Source: Kumtagia sp963820075
GTDB lineage: Bacteria; Pseudomonadota; Alphaproteobacteria; Rhizobiales; Rhizobiaceae
Direction of reading: 5' to 3'
NCBI GenBank assembly: GCA_963820075.1
Contig: CAWFYS010000009.1
Coordinates: 1-64,000, forward strand
DNA: 64,000 nt
In this document: positions 27,148 to 37,996 of the stretch, piece by piece
Layout of the letters: every line of letters begins with the position of its first letter
How positions within the stretch are numbered: position 1 is the first letter of the stretch
The notes under the pieces: generated by a model
The model's input: the letters and a program-made list of their open reading frames with translations, nothing else
Database searches by the model: none
Told to the model about the DNA's origin: nothing
Program-made: the position numbers and the translations under genes

Positions 27148-28161
27148 ATGTATCTTCGATCGATCCTGAGCGGCACGCTTGCCGCGATGCTCTTTTCGGT
27201 TGCCGCCGTCCAGGCGCGCGACAGCGCGGCCGTCCCTGCCATCGCCGATCATGGCGTGGCATCGCGGCGGGCGGCCGATGGATTGCCCGGCGTCTTCGAC
27301 ACGGCGGCGAAGATCGGCGGCATCCAGGTGGCGCAGGCCTCCGATCCCAGGGTCGTGAAGATCGAGGAGCAGATCCGCGCGCTCAACGGCTCAGTCGAGG
27401 AACTCAACTTCCAGCTCCTGCAATTGCAGGAGCAACTGCGCAAAATGCAGGAGGACAACGAGTTCCGCTTCCAGGAACTGGAGAAGAAGTCCGACGCCAG
27501 GTCCGGAAAGTCGAACCGCGACGTCGCCGCCGACACGAGCACGGCTCCGGCGGCTGGCGGCGCGGAGCGGACGGCAAGCACCGTCGAGCAGGTGATCGCC
27601 GGCAATGCGCCGCCCGCCGGCCCCACCATCGCCGCTCCGGAGAAGACTTTCGGGACAATCACCGTCGACAAGGACGGCAATGTCAAGACCATGGCCGATC
27701 CGCCGGCGACGGCGGCCGGCACGGCTCCCGCGCCCGGCGGCGCCAGCGGCGCGATGGTTGCCGCCCTGCCGCCGACCGACGACCCCGAGGAACTCTACCG
27801 CAACTCCTATCAGTTCATCCTGTCCGGGGATTATGCGACGGCCGAGACGGGCTTCCGCGATCATATCGACCGCTTCCCGAAGAGCGAACGCACCGCCGAT
27901 GCGCACTTCTGGCTCGGCGAGGCATTGCTCGGCCAGAAGAAGTATCGCGACGCAGCCGAAACCTTTCTCGCCGCCAGCAAGCAGTTCCCCAAGTCCAAGA
28001 AAGCGCCCGACATGCTGCTCAAGCTCGGCGTGTCGCTGGCCGGCCTTAACCAGCGCGAGGTCGCCTGCGCGACCTTCGGCGAGGTCGGCAAACGCTATCC
28101 CGGCGCCTCCGCCGCTCTCAAGGAGCGCGTGAAGCAGGAGCAGGCGCTGGCCGCCTGCTGA
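27148..28161 (+). CDS. cpoB: CpoB / YbgF cell-division coordinator, TPR periplasmic protein
   Basis: 337 residues. A signal peptide (LAAMLFSVAAVQARDS), a coiled coil of about residues 70-115 (ELNFQLLQLQEQLRKMQEDN), a Pro/Ala-rich linker, and a C-terminal TPR domain of about residues 210-335 (YRNSYQFILSGDYATAETGF, DAHFWLGEALLGQKKYRDAA). CpoB links Tol-Pal action to septal peptidoglycan synthesis. Confidence 0.92.
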   Translation: MYLRSILSGTLAAMLFSVAAVQARDSAAVPAIADHGVASRRAADGLPGVFDTAAKIGGIQVAQASDPRVVKIEEQIRALNGSVEELNFQLLQLQEQLRKMQEDNEFRFQELEKKSDARSGKSNRDVAADTSTAPAAGGAERTASTVEQVIAGNAPPAGPTIAAPEKTFGTITVDKDGNVKTMADPPATAAGTAPAPGGASGAMVAALPPTDDPEELYRNSYQFILSGDYATAETGFRDHIDRFPKSERTADAHFWLGEALLGQKKYRDAAETFLAASKQFPKSKKAPDMLLKLGVSLAGLNQREVACATFGEVGKRYPGASAALKERVKQEQALAAC

Positions 28162-28169
28162 GCCGGCGT

Positions 28170-29516
28170 TTGCGCGCCCTTTCCGCAACGATTTCGCAAT
28201 GCCTGACCGAGCGGCGCCGGGCGATCGTCGTCGCAGTATCCGGAGGCAGCGACTCCACTGCCCTGCTTCTTCTCCTGAAAGAGCAACTCGATCGTGTGGC
28301 CCCGGCCACAAGACTGCTCGCGGTGACGGTCGATCACCGACTGCGCCGTGAATCCGGGGCCGAAGCGGAAGCCGTCGGGCGGCTGGCCGCCGCGCACGGC
28401 ATCGATCACCGCATCGTTTCCTGGACCGGCCGGAAGCCGGCCGCGGGCATAGCCGCCGCCGCCCGCCAGGCGCGCTACCGGCTGCTCGCGCAGGCGGCGA
28501 TCGAAGCCGGCACCGATGTCGTCGTGACCGGCCACACGGCCGACGATCAGGCCGAGACGGTTCTGATGCGGCGGCGGCGTGGGGACGGGCCCGGGCTTGC
28601 CGGCATGGCCCCGGCGACGCTGTTTCAGGGCACGGTCTGGATTGTCCGGCCGCTGCTTGGCACGCGCCGGGCGGCCTTGCGGGCCTTGCTGACGGAACGG
28701 AACGTCGGCTGGATCGACGATCCGGGCAATGCCGACCCGACATCGGAGCGCGTCCGCGCCAGGCTTGCGCTAAGCGATGAGCGGGAGACGCCCGACAGCG
28801 TCGGCAGCCTGCTTGACGTTGCCCGGAAAGCCGCGGCAAGCAGGCTGGACATGGGCCGCCGCGCCGCGGACCTCATTCGCCGCCACGCTTGCCTCGTCGA
28901 GCCCGGCCTCATCCGCGTCGATCCCGCTTTTGTCGGCGGCGATGACCAGGATGCGGCCGCGCACGCCTTGCGCCTTCTTCTCGCCGTGACCGGCGGCACG
29001 CCGCATTTGCCGGACGAAGCCGCCGCGCGGACGCTTGCGCGGCACCTCGCAGTCCCTCCCTGTCGCGCCACTTTGTCGCGGACTCTGGTCGCTGCCCGGC
29101 ATGACGGCATCTGGCTCTGCCGGGAAAGTCGCGGACTGCCGGAACCTCGGCCGGTTCAGGACGGCATGGTGTGGGACGGCCGCTATCGCATTTCCGCGAC
29201 GGGAGCGACCGGCGGCGTGCTGATCGCTCCGGCCGGCGTCACCCGCCCCGCAAATGCGGACAAGCGCGACGGCGTGCCGGCGCTAATGCGGCGCACCGCG
29301 AGCGCCTGCCTTCCGAAGTTTTCATGTGACGCATCCCGTCGGTCCGAAACGGCCGCGGAAGGCATTGCCGTATGCTCGGCGGCGCCGGTCCTGGCACCTT
29401 GGGCGCAATTCCTGCCCTGCTTCGACCTGGAGGCCGCGCGCGCCGCCGCCGGCCTCGTGGGGGCGGCGGCGGCGCCCGATTCGCCATGCGCCGGACACAA
29501 TGCCACGCCAGCTTAA
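28170..29516 (+). CDS. tilS: tRNA(Ile)-lysidine synthetase TilS
   Basis: 448 residues with the PP-loop ATP motif VAVSGGSDSTALL, followed by VTVDHRLRRES and TGHTADDQAETVLMRRRRG. TilS converts C34 of the CAU-anticodon tRNA-Ile to lysidine and is essential in most bacteria. The TTG start at 28170 is 9 nt after the cpoB stop. The C-terminal half is less conserved, as usual. Confidence 0.92.
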   Translation: MRALSATISQCLTERRRAIVVAVSGGSDSTALLLLLKEQLDRVAPATRLLAVTVDHRLRRESGAEAEAVGRLAAAHGIDHRIVSWTGRKPAAGIAAAARQARYRLLAQAAIEAGTDVVVTGHTADDQAETVLMRRRRGDGPGLAGMAPATLFQGTVWIVRPLLGTRRAALRALLTERNVGWIDDPGNADPTSERVRARLALSDERETPDSVGSLLDVARKAAASRLDMGRRAADLIRRHACLVEPGLIRVDPAFVGGDDQDAAAHALRLLLAVTGGTPHLPDEAAARTLARHLAVPPCRATLSRTLVAARHDGIWLCRESRGLPEPRPVQDGMVWDGRYRISATGATGGVLIAPAGVTRPANADKRDGVPALMRRTASACLPKFSCDASRRSETAAEGIAVCSAAPVLAPWAQFLPCFDLEAARAAAGLVGAAAAPDSPCAGHNATPA

Positions 29517-29623
29517 CGGCATGGAGGGGTTTTGCTTGGCAACGTCCGCCACGCTCCCTATGTTACGAATATAAAACCTTACTCTGGATGGTGCCCCGTG
29601 ACCGGGCACGAACGGGACGCCTG

Positions 29624-31569
29624 ATGAATCCGAACTATCGCAATCTCGCGCTGTGGGCGATCATCGCGGTGCTGCTTATCGCGCTTTTCAACCTTTTCCA
29701 GGCACCGCAGTCTCGCGGAGCGACCACGGATGTCGCCTATTCGGAGTTTCTGCGCGATCTGTCATCCGGCCGGATCAAGACCGTCACCATCGTCGGCAAC
29801 CGCATTACCGGCACCTTCACGGACAATGCCACAGGCTTTCAGACCTACTCGCCGGGCGACGCCACCTTGGTCTCGCGCCTCGAGGAGAAGGGCGTGACGA
29901 TCTCCGCCCGCCCCGAGAACGACGGTTCCGGCTCCATCGTCTCGATGCTGCTGTCAACTGGCTGCCGATGATCCTTATCCTCGGCGTGTGGATCTTCTTC
30001 ATGCGCCAGATGCAGTCCGGCTCCGGACGGGCAATGGGGTTCGGCAAGTCGAAGGCCAAGCTGCTCACCGAAGCGCACGGCCGCATCACTTTCCAGGACG
30101 TGGCGGGTGTTGACGAGGCCAAGCAGGATCTGGAGGAAATCGTCGAGTTCCTGCGCGATCCGCAGAAATTCCAGCGTCTCGGCGGCAAGATTCCGCGCGG
30201 CGTGCTGCTCGTCGGCCCTCCCGGCACCGGCAAGACGCTGCTGGCGCGCTCGGTCGCGGGCGAGGCCAACGTGCCGTTCTTCACCATTTCCGGTTCGGAT
30301 TTCGTCGAGATGTTCGTCGGCGTCGGTGCAAGCCGTGTCCGCGACATGTTCGATCAGGCCAAGAAGAACGCGCCCTGCATCATCTTCATCGACGAGATCG
30401 ACGCGGTCGGCCGCCATCGCGGCGCCGGCCTGGGCGGCGGCAATGACGAACGCGAGCAGACGCTGAACCAGCTTCTGGTCGAAATGGACGGCTTCGAATC
30501 CAACGAAAGCATCATCCTCATCGCGGCCACCAACCGACCCGACGTGCTCGACCCGGCGCTGCTGCGTCCGGGCCGCTTCGACCGTCAGGTCGTGGTGCCG
30601 AATCCGGACATCAACGGCCGCGAGAAGATCCTGAAGGTCCATGTGCGCAATGTGCCGCTGGCGCCGAATGTCGACCTCAAGATCGTGGCGCGCGGCACGC
30701 CGGGCTTCTCCGGCGCCGATCTGATGAACCTCGTCAACGAGGCGGCGCTGATGGCGGCGCGGCGCAACAAGCGCCTCGTCACCATGCAGGAGTTCGAGGA
30801 CGCCAAGGACAAGGTGATGATGGGCGCCGAGCGCCGGTCGACCGCCATGACCCAGGCCGAAAAGGAGCTGACCGCCTATCACGAGGCCGGCCACGCCATC
30901 ATGGCGCTCAACGTGCCGTCCGCCGATCCGCTGCACAAGGCGACCATCATTCCGCGCGGCCGCTCGCTCGGCATGGTCATGCAGTTGCCGGAGGGCGACC
31001 GCTACTCGATGAGCTACAAATATATGATCTCGCGCCTCGCCATCATGATGGGCGGCCGCGTGGCCGAGGAATTCAAGTTCGGCAAGGAGAACATCACGTC
31101 GGGCGCCGCCTCCGACATCGAGCAGGCGACCAAGCTGGCGCGCGCCATGGTCACGCGCTGGGGCTTCTCCGACAGGCTCGGCCACGTCGCCTATGGCGAG
31201 AACCAGGAAGAAGTCTTCCTTGGCCACTCGGTCGCCCGCACGCAGAACGTTTCGGAAGAGACCGCGCAGATCATCGACGCCGAGGTGCGCCGCCTGATCG
31301 ACGAAGCCTATTCCTTCGCCAAGCAGGTGCTGACGAAGAAGAAGAAGGAATGGATCGCGATCGCCGAAGGGCTGCTCGAATACGAGACGCTGTCGGGCGA
31401 TGAGATCAAGCAGCTCATCGCCGGCGAGCGGCCGTCGCGCGATCTCGGCGACGACACGCCGCCCAGCCGCGGCTCGGCTGTTCCAAAGGCCGGCGCTTTC
31501 GGTGGCGGCCGGCGCAAGAAGGGCGGCGAGGAGCCGGAAAGCGGCATGGAGCCCCAGCCTCAGGGGTGA
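29624..31569 (+). CDS. ftsH: ATP-dependent zinc metalloprotease FtsH, one frameshift
   Basis: About 648 codons. Two membrane segments (residues 8-25 and about 108-125, LPMILILGVWIFFM), AAA+ ATPase with Walker A GPPGTGKT and Walker B IIFIDEIDAVGR, second region of homology ATNRPDVLDPALLRPGRFDR, and the HEAGHAIMAL zinc protease site. FtsH controls LpxC and removes misassembled membrane proteins. The span is one base short of whole codons; the missing base lies near 29955 (VSMLL / VNWLPM). Because FtsH is normally essential or near-essential, this looks like a sequence error. Confidence 0.95.
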
Positions 31570-31660
31570 GCCGGAAAGCGGCAGCGGCTCGAAACGCATC
31601 GAGGCGCCGCGCGCAGGCAGGGCGATCACGGCGTCCTCGCCATGATCGCCAACCAACGGA

Positions 31661-31766
31661 CTAAGCAGACTTGCGTGGCTTCGCCCACGCTTCGCCTGCT
31701 TAGCCTCTTGTTTTGTCGCAGGTTTCTGTCGGAAAACCGTGACACACTTTTCCGGAACCTGCTTAG
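31661..31766 (+). repeat. dispersed palindromic repeat, fullest copy
   Basis: It starts CTAAGCAG and ends CTGCTTAG. It holds the hairpins GCGTGG-CTTCGC-CCACGC and CGGAAAA ... TTTTCCG. Related copies are at 12101, 12992, 35366 and 48601 in this window. It encodes nothing recognisable. Confidence 0.75.
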
Positions 31767-32440
31767 TGAAGCTTGCATTGCATCGTCGGCGGACCCGTCG
31801 CCGCGAACAGTTCGGATTGCTTCGACAAGTCGCCGATCGGCGCGGTATCTCGCCACGCATCGCGAATCGCCTCTTGGCATAAGCCGATTGGCGCGCCGCG
31901 ATCGGGAGCCTCGTAAGGCAAGTAGCCACTCACGATTCAACCGCCGGTAAATCGAACAGTCGACAAGAGCGTAAATTTCATCGACAGGTCGCATTCCCGC
32001 GAGGATATCCGCCGCGCGTCGCCATTACGCAAAAGTTTATCTTGATTAAGACCGCGGAACCCCGCAAAAATGCGACTGCGTGGATCAATTTTGCCATCAT
32101 GCGGGGACGGCACTCTTGTCCAACAATTTCGAATCACAGGTGTGGTCGATCGGCATTCGCCGATTGGCATCGCTGCACGGACGCTTCGTCCCGTCGAGAG
32201 AAAGGCTGGTTGTTCGGCGTGTCCATGGCTCAGCCATGCAGCGCGAACCTGATCCCGAACACAGAACCGCCGAAGAAAAGCAGTCACGATGCAACCGTCG
32301 GTAGGTGCAAGAAGTCGAGAACGGCGCAAACAGGCAACGGCTTCTAAGGGATTTCGTGACATATATTCATATTTTTGATGCCAACCTCTTGCCTGAATTG
32401 TGGCAAGGCGTCGTCATCGAGCCTGCAGGGGACAGTTTGA
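31767..32440. other. intergenic stretch between ftsH and glmM, no supported gene
   Basis: Short frames exist on both strands (for example minus 31626-31994, plus 32042-32347), but none has a recognisable domain or a good ribosome-binding site, and GC is lower than in flanking genes. The last 100 bp, with AT-rich TCATATTTTTGATG, probably contain the glmM promoter. Confidence 0.5.
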
Positions 32441-33796
<1,356 letters not shown>

Positions 33797-33875
33797 CCGC
33801 GACGATCGACGGACGGCTCTGATCGCACCTTGTCGAGGCAAGGCAATGACCGCCGCTGACGTGGACGTCTCAGTC

Positions 33876-33923
33876 CGCGGCGTCGATTGCTCCCGGCGTC
33901 GATTGCCCGCGGTGTCGATTGCT
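33876..33923 (+). repeat. three tandem 16-bp units
   Basis: Units share CGGCGTCGATTGC (third unit CGGTGTCGATTGC), spaced exactly 16 bp. Too short and regular to code; function unknown. Confidence 0.6.
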
Positions 33924-34055
33924 GGCGGGCCGCTTGCGCCAGCACTTCGTTGTTTCCAGAACTTCTATTGAAGACAGGTGTCAACCGGCGCCGAGAAGCA
34001 GTCGTCGCCGGCATCGAGAAGCTGTCTGCGGCCCAAGGATTATGAATAAATACAG

Positions 34056-34070
34056 TTAATAACGCATTAA
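34056..34070 (+). promoter_or_regulatory. CtrA-type box TTAA-N7-TTAA upstream of the outer-membrane protein gene
   Basis: TTAATAACGCATTAA fits the CtrA consensus and lies 82 bp upstream of the start at 34153. CtrA control of outer-membrane proteins is known in Brucella; its action here is inference. Confidence 0.5.
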
Positions 34071-34152
34071 CCTTTAGACTTCATTATCCATCTTCAGTTG
34101 ATATTCTGTTCGGGCGCCGGAGCTTGCCCCGATTGAATTTGGGATCGCGCAG

Positions 34153-35010
34153 ATGGCAAGACTTCGAGCTGCGGTCTTGGTGGCGGCCATTCTGTCGGGC
34201 GGCATCGCCTTGCCGGCGGTGGCCTCCGACAACGCCCCGCCACCGATTTTCGGGGCGCCCGTGGAGCAGGTCTACGCGCCTCCGGCTGTCGGCGGCTGGT
34301 ATATCCGCGGCGACATCGACTATCACTGGGTGGATTTCGGCGGCGCCGACTATATTCTCTACGGCGAAGCGACTGGCCAGCGGGGCAAGTTCGACGAGGG
34401 CGAGCTCAAGGGCGCGATGTCGCTCGGGGCCGGCATCGGCTATCAGATCAACGACTACTTTCGGGTCGACCTGACGGGCGACTATTTCTTCGAGTCGGAT
34501 TTCGAGGGCAGCACTTCCGGCTTCTGCCAGGGCGTGCCGTGTACTTCGGACGACCGCTCGTCGATGCAGGCGTTCCTGTTGCTGGCCAACGCCTATGTCG
34601 ATCTCGGAACCTATTACGGCTTTACGCCCTATGTCGGCGCAGGCATCGGCGGCGCCAATGTCAAATGGGATACGCTGGTCAACACCGACCTCAACGGCAC
34701 TTTCGAGCATGAAGGCGGCAGCGAGTGGCGCTTCGCCTATGCCGCGATGGCCGGCGTCTCCTACTGCCTGACCAGCAACACCAAGCTGGACTTCGGCTAC
34801 CGCTACTCGCATATCGACGGCGGCGAGATGTTCGGATTTGCGGTCGGCGCCGGGCCGGGTTTCGACGACGGCTTCGACGTGCATGAGGTGCGTGGCGGAT
34901 TGCGCTACCAGTTCACCGGCAATAATGGCTGCGCAGCACCTCTGCCGGTCGCCTATGACCCGCCGCTGCCAGCCGCCGCCTACGACCCGCCGCCGGTCTT
35001 CAAGCGATGA
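34153..35010 (+). CDS. outer-membrane beta-barrel protein (Omp25/31-like)
   Basis: 285 residues. A signal peptide (MARLRAAVLVAAILSGGIAL to AVA) is followed by a small eight-stranded-type barrel with alternating aromatic residues (GGWYIRGDIDYHWVDFGGAD, GAMSLGAGIGYQINDYFRVD, LDFGYRYSHIDGGEMFG). It ends with a Pro-rich tail (YDPPLPAAAYDPPPVFKR) that is unusual for a barrel and might contact peptidoglycan or be surface-exposed. Two Cys in FCQGVPC may form a disulphide. Preceded by a CtrA-type box. Confidence 0.82.
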   Translation: MARLRAAVLVAAILSGGIALPAVASDNAPPPIFGAPVEQVYAPPAVGGWYIRGDIDYHWVDFGGADYILYGEATGQRGKFDEGELKGAMSLGAGIGYQINDYFRVDLTGDYFFESDFEGSTSGFCQGVPCTSDDRSSMQAFLLLANAYVDLGTYYGFTPYVGAGIGGANVKWDTLVNTDLNGTFEHEGGSEWRFAYAAMAGVSYCLTSNTKLDFGYRYSHIDGGEMFGFAVGAGPGFDDGFDVHEVRGGLRYQFTGNNGCAAPLPVAYDPPLPAAAYDPPPVFKR

Positions 35011-35148
35011 CCTTCGACCTTCCACGCGGAATATCAACGGTCCGGCCAGACCTCCGGCGGTCGCGGCGCGTATCCGCATGGCGGCCGGGGAAATTGACAG
35101 ATTTTCGATCGTTAACCGCCACTTACCCATAGTCATTCGGGACTACGC

Positions 35149-35368
35149 CTATCTCGGGTTGTTGACTACCGTCAGCGTGCCCGACGAATTGCCGGGCGCA
35201 AGCGTCGCGCCGGAGGCAAGATTGACCGAGCCGACGATGCCGCTGCCCCCGAGCGCGCCGCCACCGCCGACCGTGACATCGGCTGCCGAGAGAATGCCGT
35301 TCACCTTCAGGGTGCCGCCGAGGACGGCGACCGTGCCCGAGAAGTCCGGCCAGTCGGCGGTGAGGCCT
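35149..35368 (-). pseudogene. autotransporter passenger remnant (beta-strand repeat)
   Basis: The minus frame reads DWPDFSGTVAVLGGTLKVNG, then VTVGGGGALGGSGIVGSVNL and ATLAPGNSSGTLTVVNNPR before a stop (35149-35151). This is the autotransporter-associated beta-strand repeat (GTL-V-G ... LGGSG-VG ... LAPGNS-GTL). It has neither a start nor a C-terminal translocator, and at its upstream end it runs straight into the dispersed repeat at 35366. It is therefore a leftover of a large adhesin gene. Confidence 0.7.
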
Positions 35369-35436
35369 GCTTAGCCTCTTGTTTTGTCGCAGGTTCTGTC
35401 GGAAAACCGTGACACACTTTTCCGGAACCTGCTTAG
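35366..35436 (+). repeat. dispersed palindromic repeat, copy cutting the autotransporter remnant
   Basis: Nearly identical to the right two-thirds of the 31661-31766 copy (GCTTAGCCTCTTGTTTTGTC ... ACCTGCTTAG), lacking one T. It begins exactly where the autotransporter frame breaks off. Confidence 0.75.
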
Positions 35437-35736
35437 TGCCTTGTCGGTTGCCGCCGGCCCCCCCGCTGTCCACCGCGCGCTCCCGCTGCGGTCCAGTTGG
35501 ACGAACCGCACGCAACGACAAGTGGTGACTCTGATTTTTAGGGCGCTGAATTACGCAGGTCAACGGCACAATTCGGCGCCGGTGGTCATATATGTGCGAC
35601 AGGCAAGCGCTGTGATCTTCCTGCACCACAATCCGCCCCCGCTCCAGCCTGCGGCCTATATGCTCAGCCCGCAATTCTCACACTGGCCAGCGCTCCGCCA
35701 ATGCCCAAACGACATCGGCCCCGCGCGAAGGAATCA
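35437..35736. other. intergenic region, no gene seen
   Basis: Lies between the dispersed repeat and the aldehyde dehydrogenase end. It contains only the partial MITE-like end at 35663-35692. Confidence 0.5.
35663..35692 (+). repeat. degenerate single end of the MITE-like element
   Basis: CAGCCCGCAATTCTCACACT, followed by GGCCAGCG, matches the terminal repeat seen at 15506 and 40575 with a few changes. No opposite end is visible nearby, so it may be a solo terminal repeat or chance similarity. Confidence 0.4.
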
Positions 35737-37182
35737 TCACGCGAGCGTGTAGGCCGTCTTCACCGTGGTGTAGAACTCGGCGGCGTAGCGGCCCTGTTCG
35801 CGCGGCCCGAAGGAAGACGCCTTGCGGCCGCCGAAAGGAACATGGAAATCGACGCCGGCCGTGGGCAGATTCACCATGACCATGCCCGCCTCGGCGTTGC
35901 GCTTGTAGTGCGTCGCATATTTCAGGCTGGTCGTGCAGATGCCGGAGGAAAGCCCGAACCGCGTGGCGTTGGCGACCTGCAGCGCCTCGTCATAATCCTT
36001 GACGCGGACGGTGGAGGCGACCGGTCCGAATATCTCTTCGCTGCTGATGCGCATCGAAGGCGTCGCCTCGGTGAACAGGGCCGGCTGAAGGTAGAAGCCG
36101 GGTGTCTCGCGGTTCAGCCGCTCGCCGCCGAAGGCGAGCTTCGCGCCCTCGTCGCGGCCGATCGCGATATATTTCTCGTCCTGGGCGAGCTGGCTCTGGT
36201 CGACCACGGGGCCGATCTGCGTCCCTGCCTTGAGCGCGTTGTCGACAACCAGCGCCTTCAGCCGGTCGACGACCGCGGAGACAAAGCTGTCATGGATACG
36301 GTCGGTCACCACCAGAAGCGACGAAGCCGTGCAGCGCTGGCCCGTGGAGAAGAACGCGCCATTGACCGCACATTCCACAGCGGTGCCGAGATCGGCATCG
36401 TCCAGCACGACAAGCGGGTTCTTGCCGCCCATTTCGAGCTGGAACTTGCGCATGTGCTCGATACTGGCGGCGGCGACGCGCTTGCCCGTCGCCTGGGAGC
36501 CGGTGAAGGTGATGGCATCGACATCGGCACTGTCGAGCATCGTCTGGCCGACCACCGAACCCTTGCCCATCACCAGGTTCAGGACGCCTTTCGGCAGTCC
36601 GGCGCGATGCAGGATATCGACGATCGCCCAGGTGCAGCCCGGCACGAGATCGGCCGGCTTGACCACCACCGTATTGCCGTAGCAGAGCGCCGGCGCGATC
36701 TTCCAGGCGGGAATTGCGATCGGGAAGTTCCACGGCGTGATGATGCCGACGACGCCCACCGGCTCGCGCGTGATCTCGACGCCGACGCCAGGCCTCACGC
36801 TGGGCAGCGTCTCGCCGGCCAGCCGCAGCGCCTCGCCCGCGAAGAAATCGAAGATCTGGGCGGCGCGCACCGTCTCGCCGATGCCTTCGGCCAGCGTCTT
36901 GCCTTCCTCGCGCGACAGCAGCCGGCCGAGTTCGTCCTTGCGCGCGAGGATCTCGTCCGACGTCTTGCGCAACAAAGCGTGGCGCTCCAGCGGCCCCGAG
37001 CGCGACCATTTCGGAAAGGCGGCCTTGGCCGCGGCGATTGCCGCCTGCGTGTCGGCTCGCGTGGCGCGGGCATAGTCGCCGACGACATCGTCGGTGTCGG
37101 ACGGGTTGATGTTGGGGGCGGCGTCCCCGCCAACCCACTCACCGTCGATCAGGTTCTCGTGCGGGTCGGCCATGGGAGACAT
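35737..37182 (-). CDS. NAD(P)-dependent aldehyde dehydrogenase (semialdehyde dehydrogenase-like)
   Basis: 481 residues. Landmarks: VGIITPWNFPIAIPAWKIAP, ITFTGSQATGKRVA (Rossmann motif), the general base Glu in LEMGGKNPLVVLDDAD and the catalytic Cys in FFSTGQRCTASSL. Closest in style to alpha-ketoglutaric semialdehyde dehydrogenases used in pentose/uronate degradation, which fits the adjacent kduD. Start ATG 37182 or the internal ATG 37173. Confidence 0.9.
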   Translation of the reverse strand: MSPMADPHENLIDGEWVGGDAAPNINPSDTDDVVGDYARATRADTQAAIAAAKAAFPKWSRSGPLERHALLRKTSDEILARKDELGRLLSREEGKTLAEGIGETVRAAQIFDFFAGEALRLAGETLPSVRPGVGVEITREPVGVVGIITPWNFPIAIPAWKIAPALCYGNTVVVKPADLVPGCTWAIVDILHRAGLPKGVLNLVMGKGSVVGQTMLDSADVDAITFTGSQATGKRVAAASIEHMRKFQLEMGGKNPLVVLDDADLGTAVECAVNGAFFSTGQRCTASSLLVVTDRIHDSFVSAVVDRLKALVVDNALKAGTQIGPVVDQSQLAQDEKYIAIGRDEGAKLAFGGERLNRETPGFYLQPALFTEATPSMRISSEEIFGPVASTVRVKDYDEALQVANATRFGLSSGICTTSLKYATHYKRNAEAGMVMVNLPTAGVDFHVPFGGRKASSFGPREQGRYAAEFYTTVKTAYTLA

Positions 37183-37231
37183 CCTTTGCTTTTTCTGCGG
37201 GGATCAGGGCCGGGCCTTTAACCTCGGCTGC

Positions 37232-37996
37232 TCACCGCGCCAGCCAGCCGCCATCGACGGCAATCACCGAACCATGCATATAGTCGGACGCCGGCGCCAG
37301 AAGGAACACGGCGGCGTCGCCAATATCGCCCGGCAGTCCCCAGCGGCCGGCGGGGATGCGATCGAGAATGGCGGTGCGGCGCACCGGATCGTCGCGCAGC
37401 GCCTGTGTATTGTTCGTCTCGATATAGCCGGGCGCGATCGCATTGACATTGACCCCCTTGGCCGCCCATTCGCAGGCAAGCAGGCGCGTCAGGCCGAGAA
37501 CGCCGCTCTTGGAGGCGGTGTAGGAAGCGACGCGGATGCCGCCCTGAAAGCTCAGCAGCGAAGCGATATTGACGATCTTTCCGCGGCGTCCCGCCGAAAA
37601 AAGATGCCTGGCGAAGGCCTGGGCGAGGAAGAAGGTCGATTTGAGGTTGACGTTCATGACGTCGTCCCAGTCCTCGGCCGTAAAGTCCACGGCGTCGCAA
37701 CGGCGGATGATGCCGGCATTGTTGACAAGACCGTCGACCGCGCCATGGGCGCTTGTGATCCGGTCGAAAACCGCATGCGCGTTGTCGCCGCTGCCAAGGT
37801 CGGCCCTGACCTCGGCGAAGTCGCCGCCCATTCCCGCGATTGCTGCCGCGGTTTCGTCCATGGCGGAGCGCCCGACGCCGATCACCTTGCCGCCGGCCCT
37901 GGCGATGGAAAGGGCGATGCCCTGGCCTATCCCCGTATTGGCGCCGGTGACGGCAATTGTTCTGCCTTCAAGGCTGAATGCGGAAAGATCCATCAT
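37232..37996 (-). CDS. kduD: 2-dehydro-3-deoxy-D-gluconate 5-dehydrogenase (KduD-like SDR)
   Basis: About 254 residues, classical short-chain dehydrogenase: IAVTGANTGIGQGIALSIA, LVNNAGIIRRCDAVDF, catalytic Ser in IVNIASLLSFQGG and YTASKSG. The RRCDAVDF and QGGIRVASYTASKSG stretches are KduD-like. KduD reduces 2,5-diketo-3-deoxygluconate in pectate/uronate breakdown. The start ATG overlaps the stop of a short kduI-like frame (ATGA), which implies coupling. Confidence 0.85.
   Translation of the reverse strand: MMDLSAFSLEGRTIAVTGANTGIGQGIALSIARAGGKVIGVGRSAMDETAAAIAGMGGDFAEVRADLGSGDNAHAVFDRITSAHGAVDGLVNNAGIIRRCDAVDFTAEDWDDVMNVNLKSTFFLAQAFARHLFSAGRRGKIVNIASLLSFQGGIRVASYTASKSGVLGLTRLLACEWAAKGVNVNAIAPGYIETNNTQALRDDPVRRTAILDRIPAGRWGLPGDIGDAAVFLLAPASDYMHGSVIAVDGGWLAR

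Larger units (their letters stand above)
33797..34152. other. intergenic region with short tandem repeat and promoter elements
   Basis: No gene seen. It holds a three-unit 16-bp tandem repeat at 33876-33923, a CtrA-type box at 34056 and AT-rich sequence leading to the outer-membrane protein gene at 34153. Confidence 0.5.

Noticed and set aside
29845..31929. A 694-codon open frame on the minus strand
   Set aside because: Antisense to ftsH, no domain, composition typical of a shadow frame.
31626..31994. A 122-codon minus frame after ftsH
   Set aside because: Its last third translates the dispersed repeat and the rest has no family or ribosome-binding site.
35107..35126. A fourth CtrA box near 35111 (TTAA-N7-TTAC)
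   Set aside because: One mismatch in the second half-site and no gene start downstream in the right orientation.
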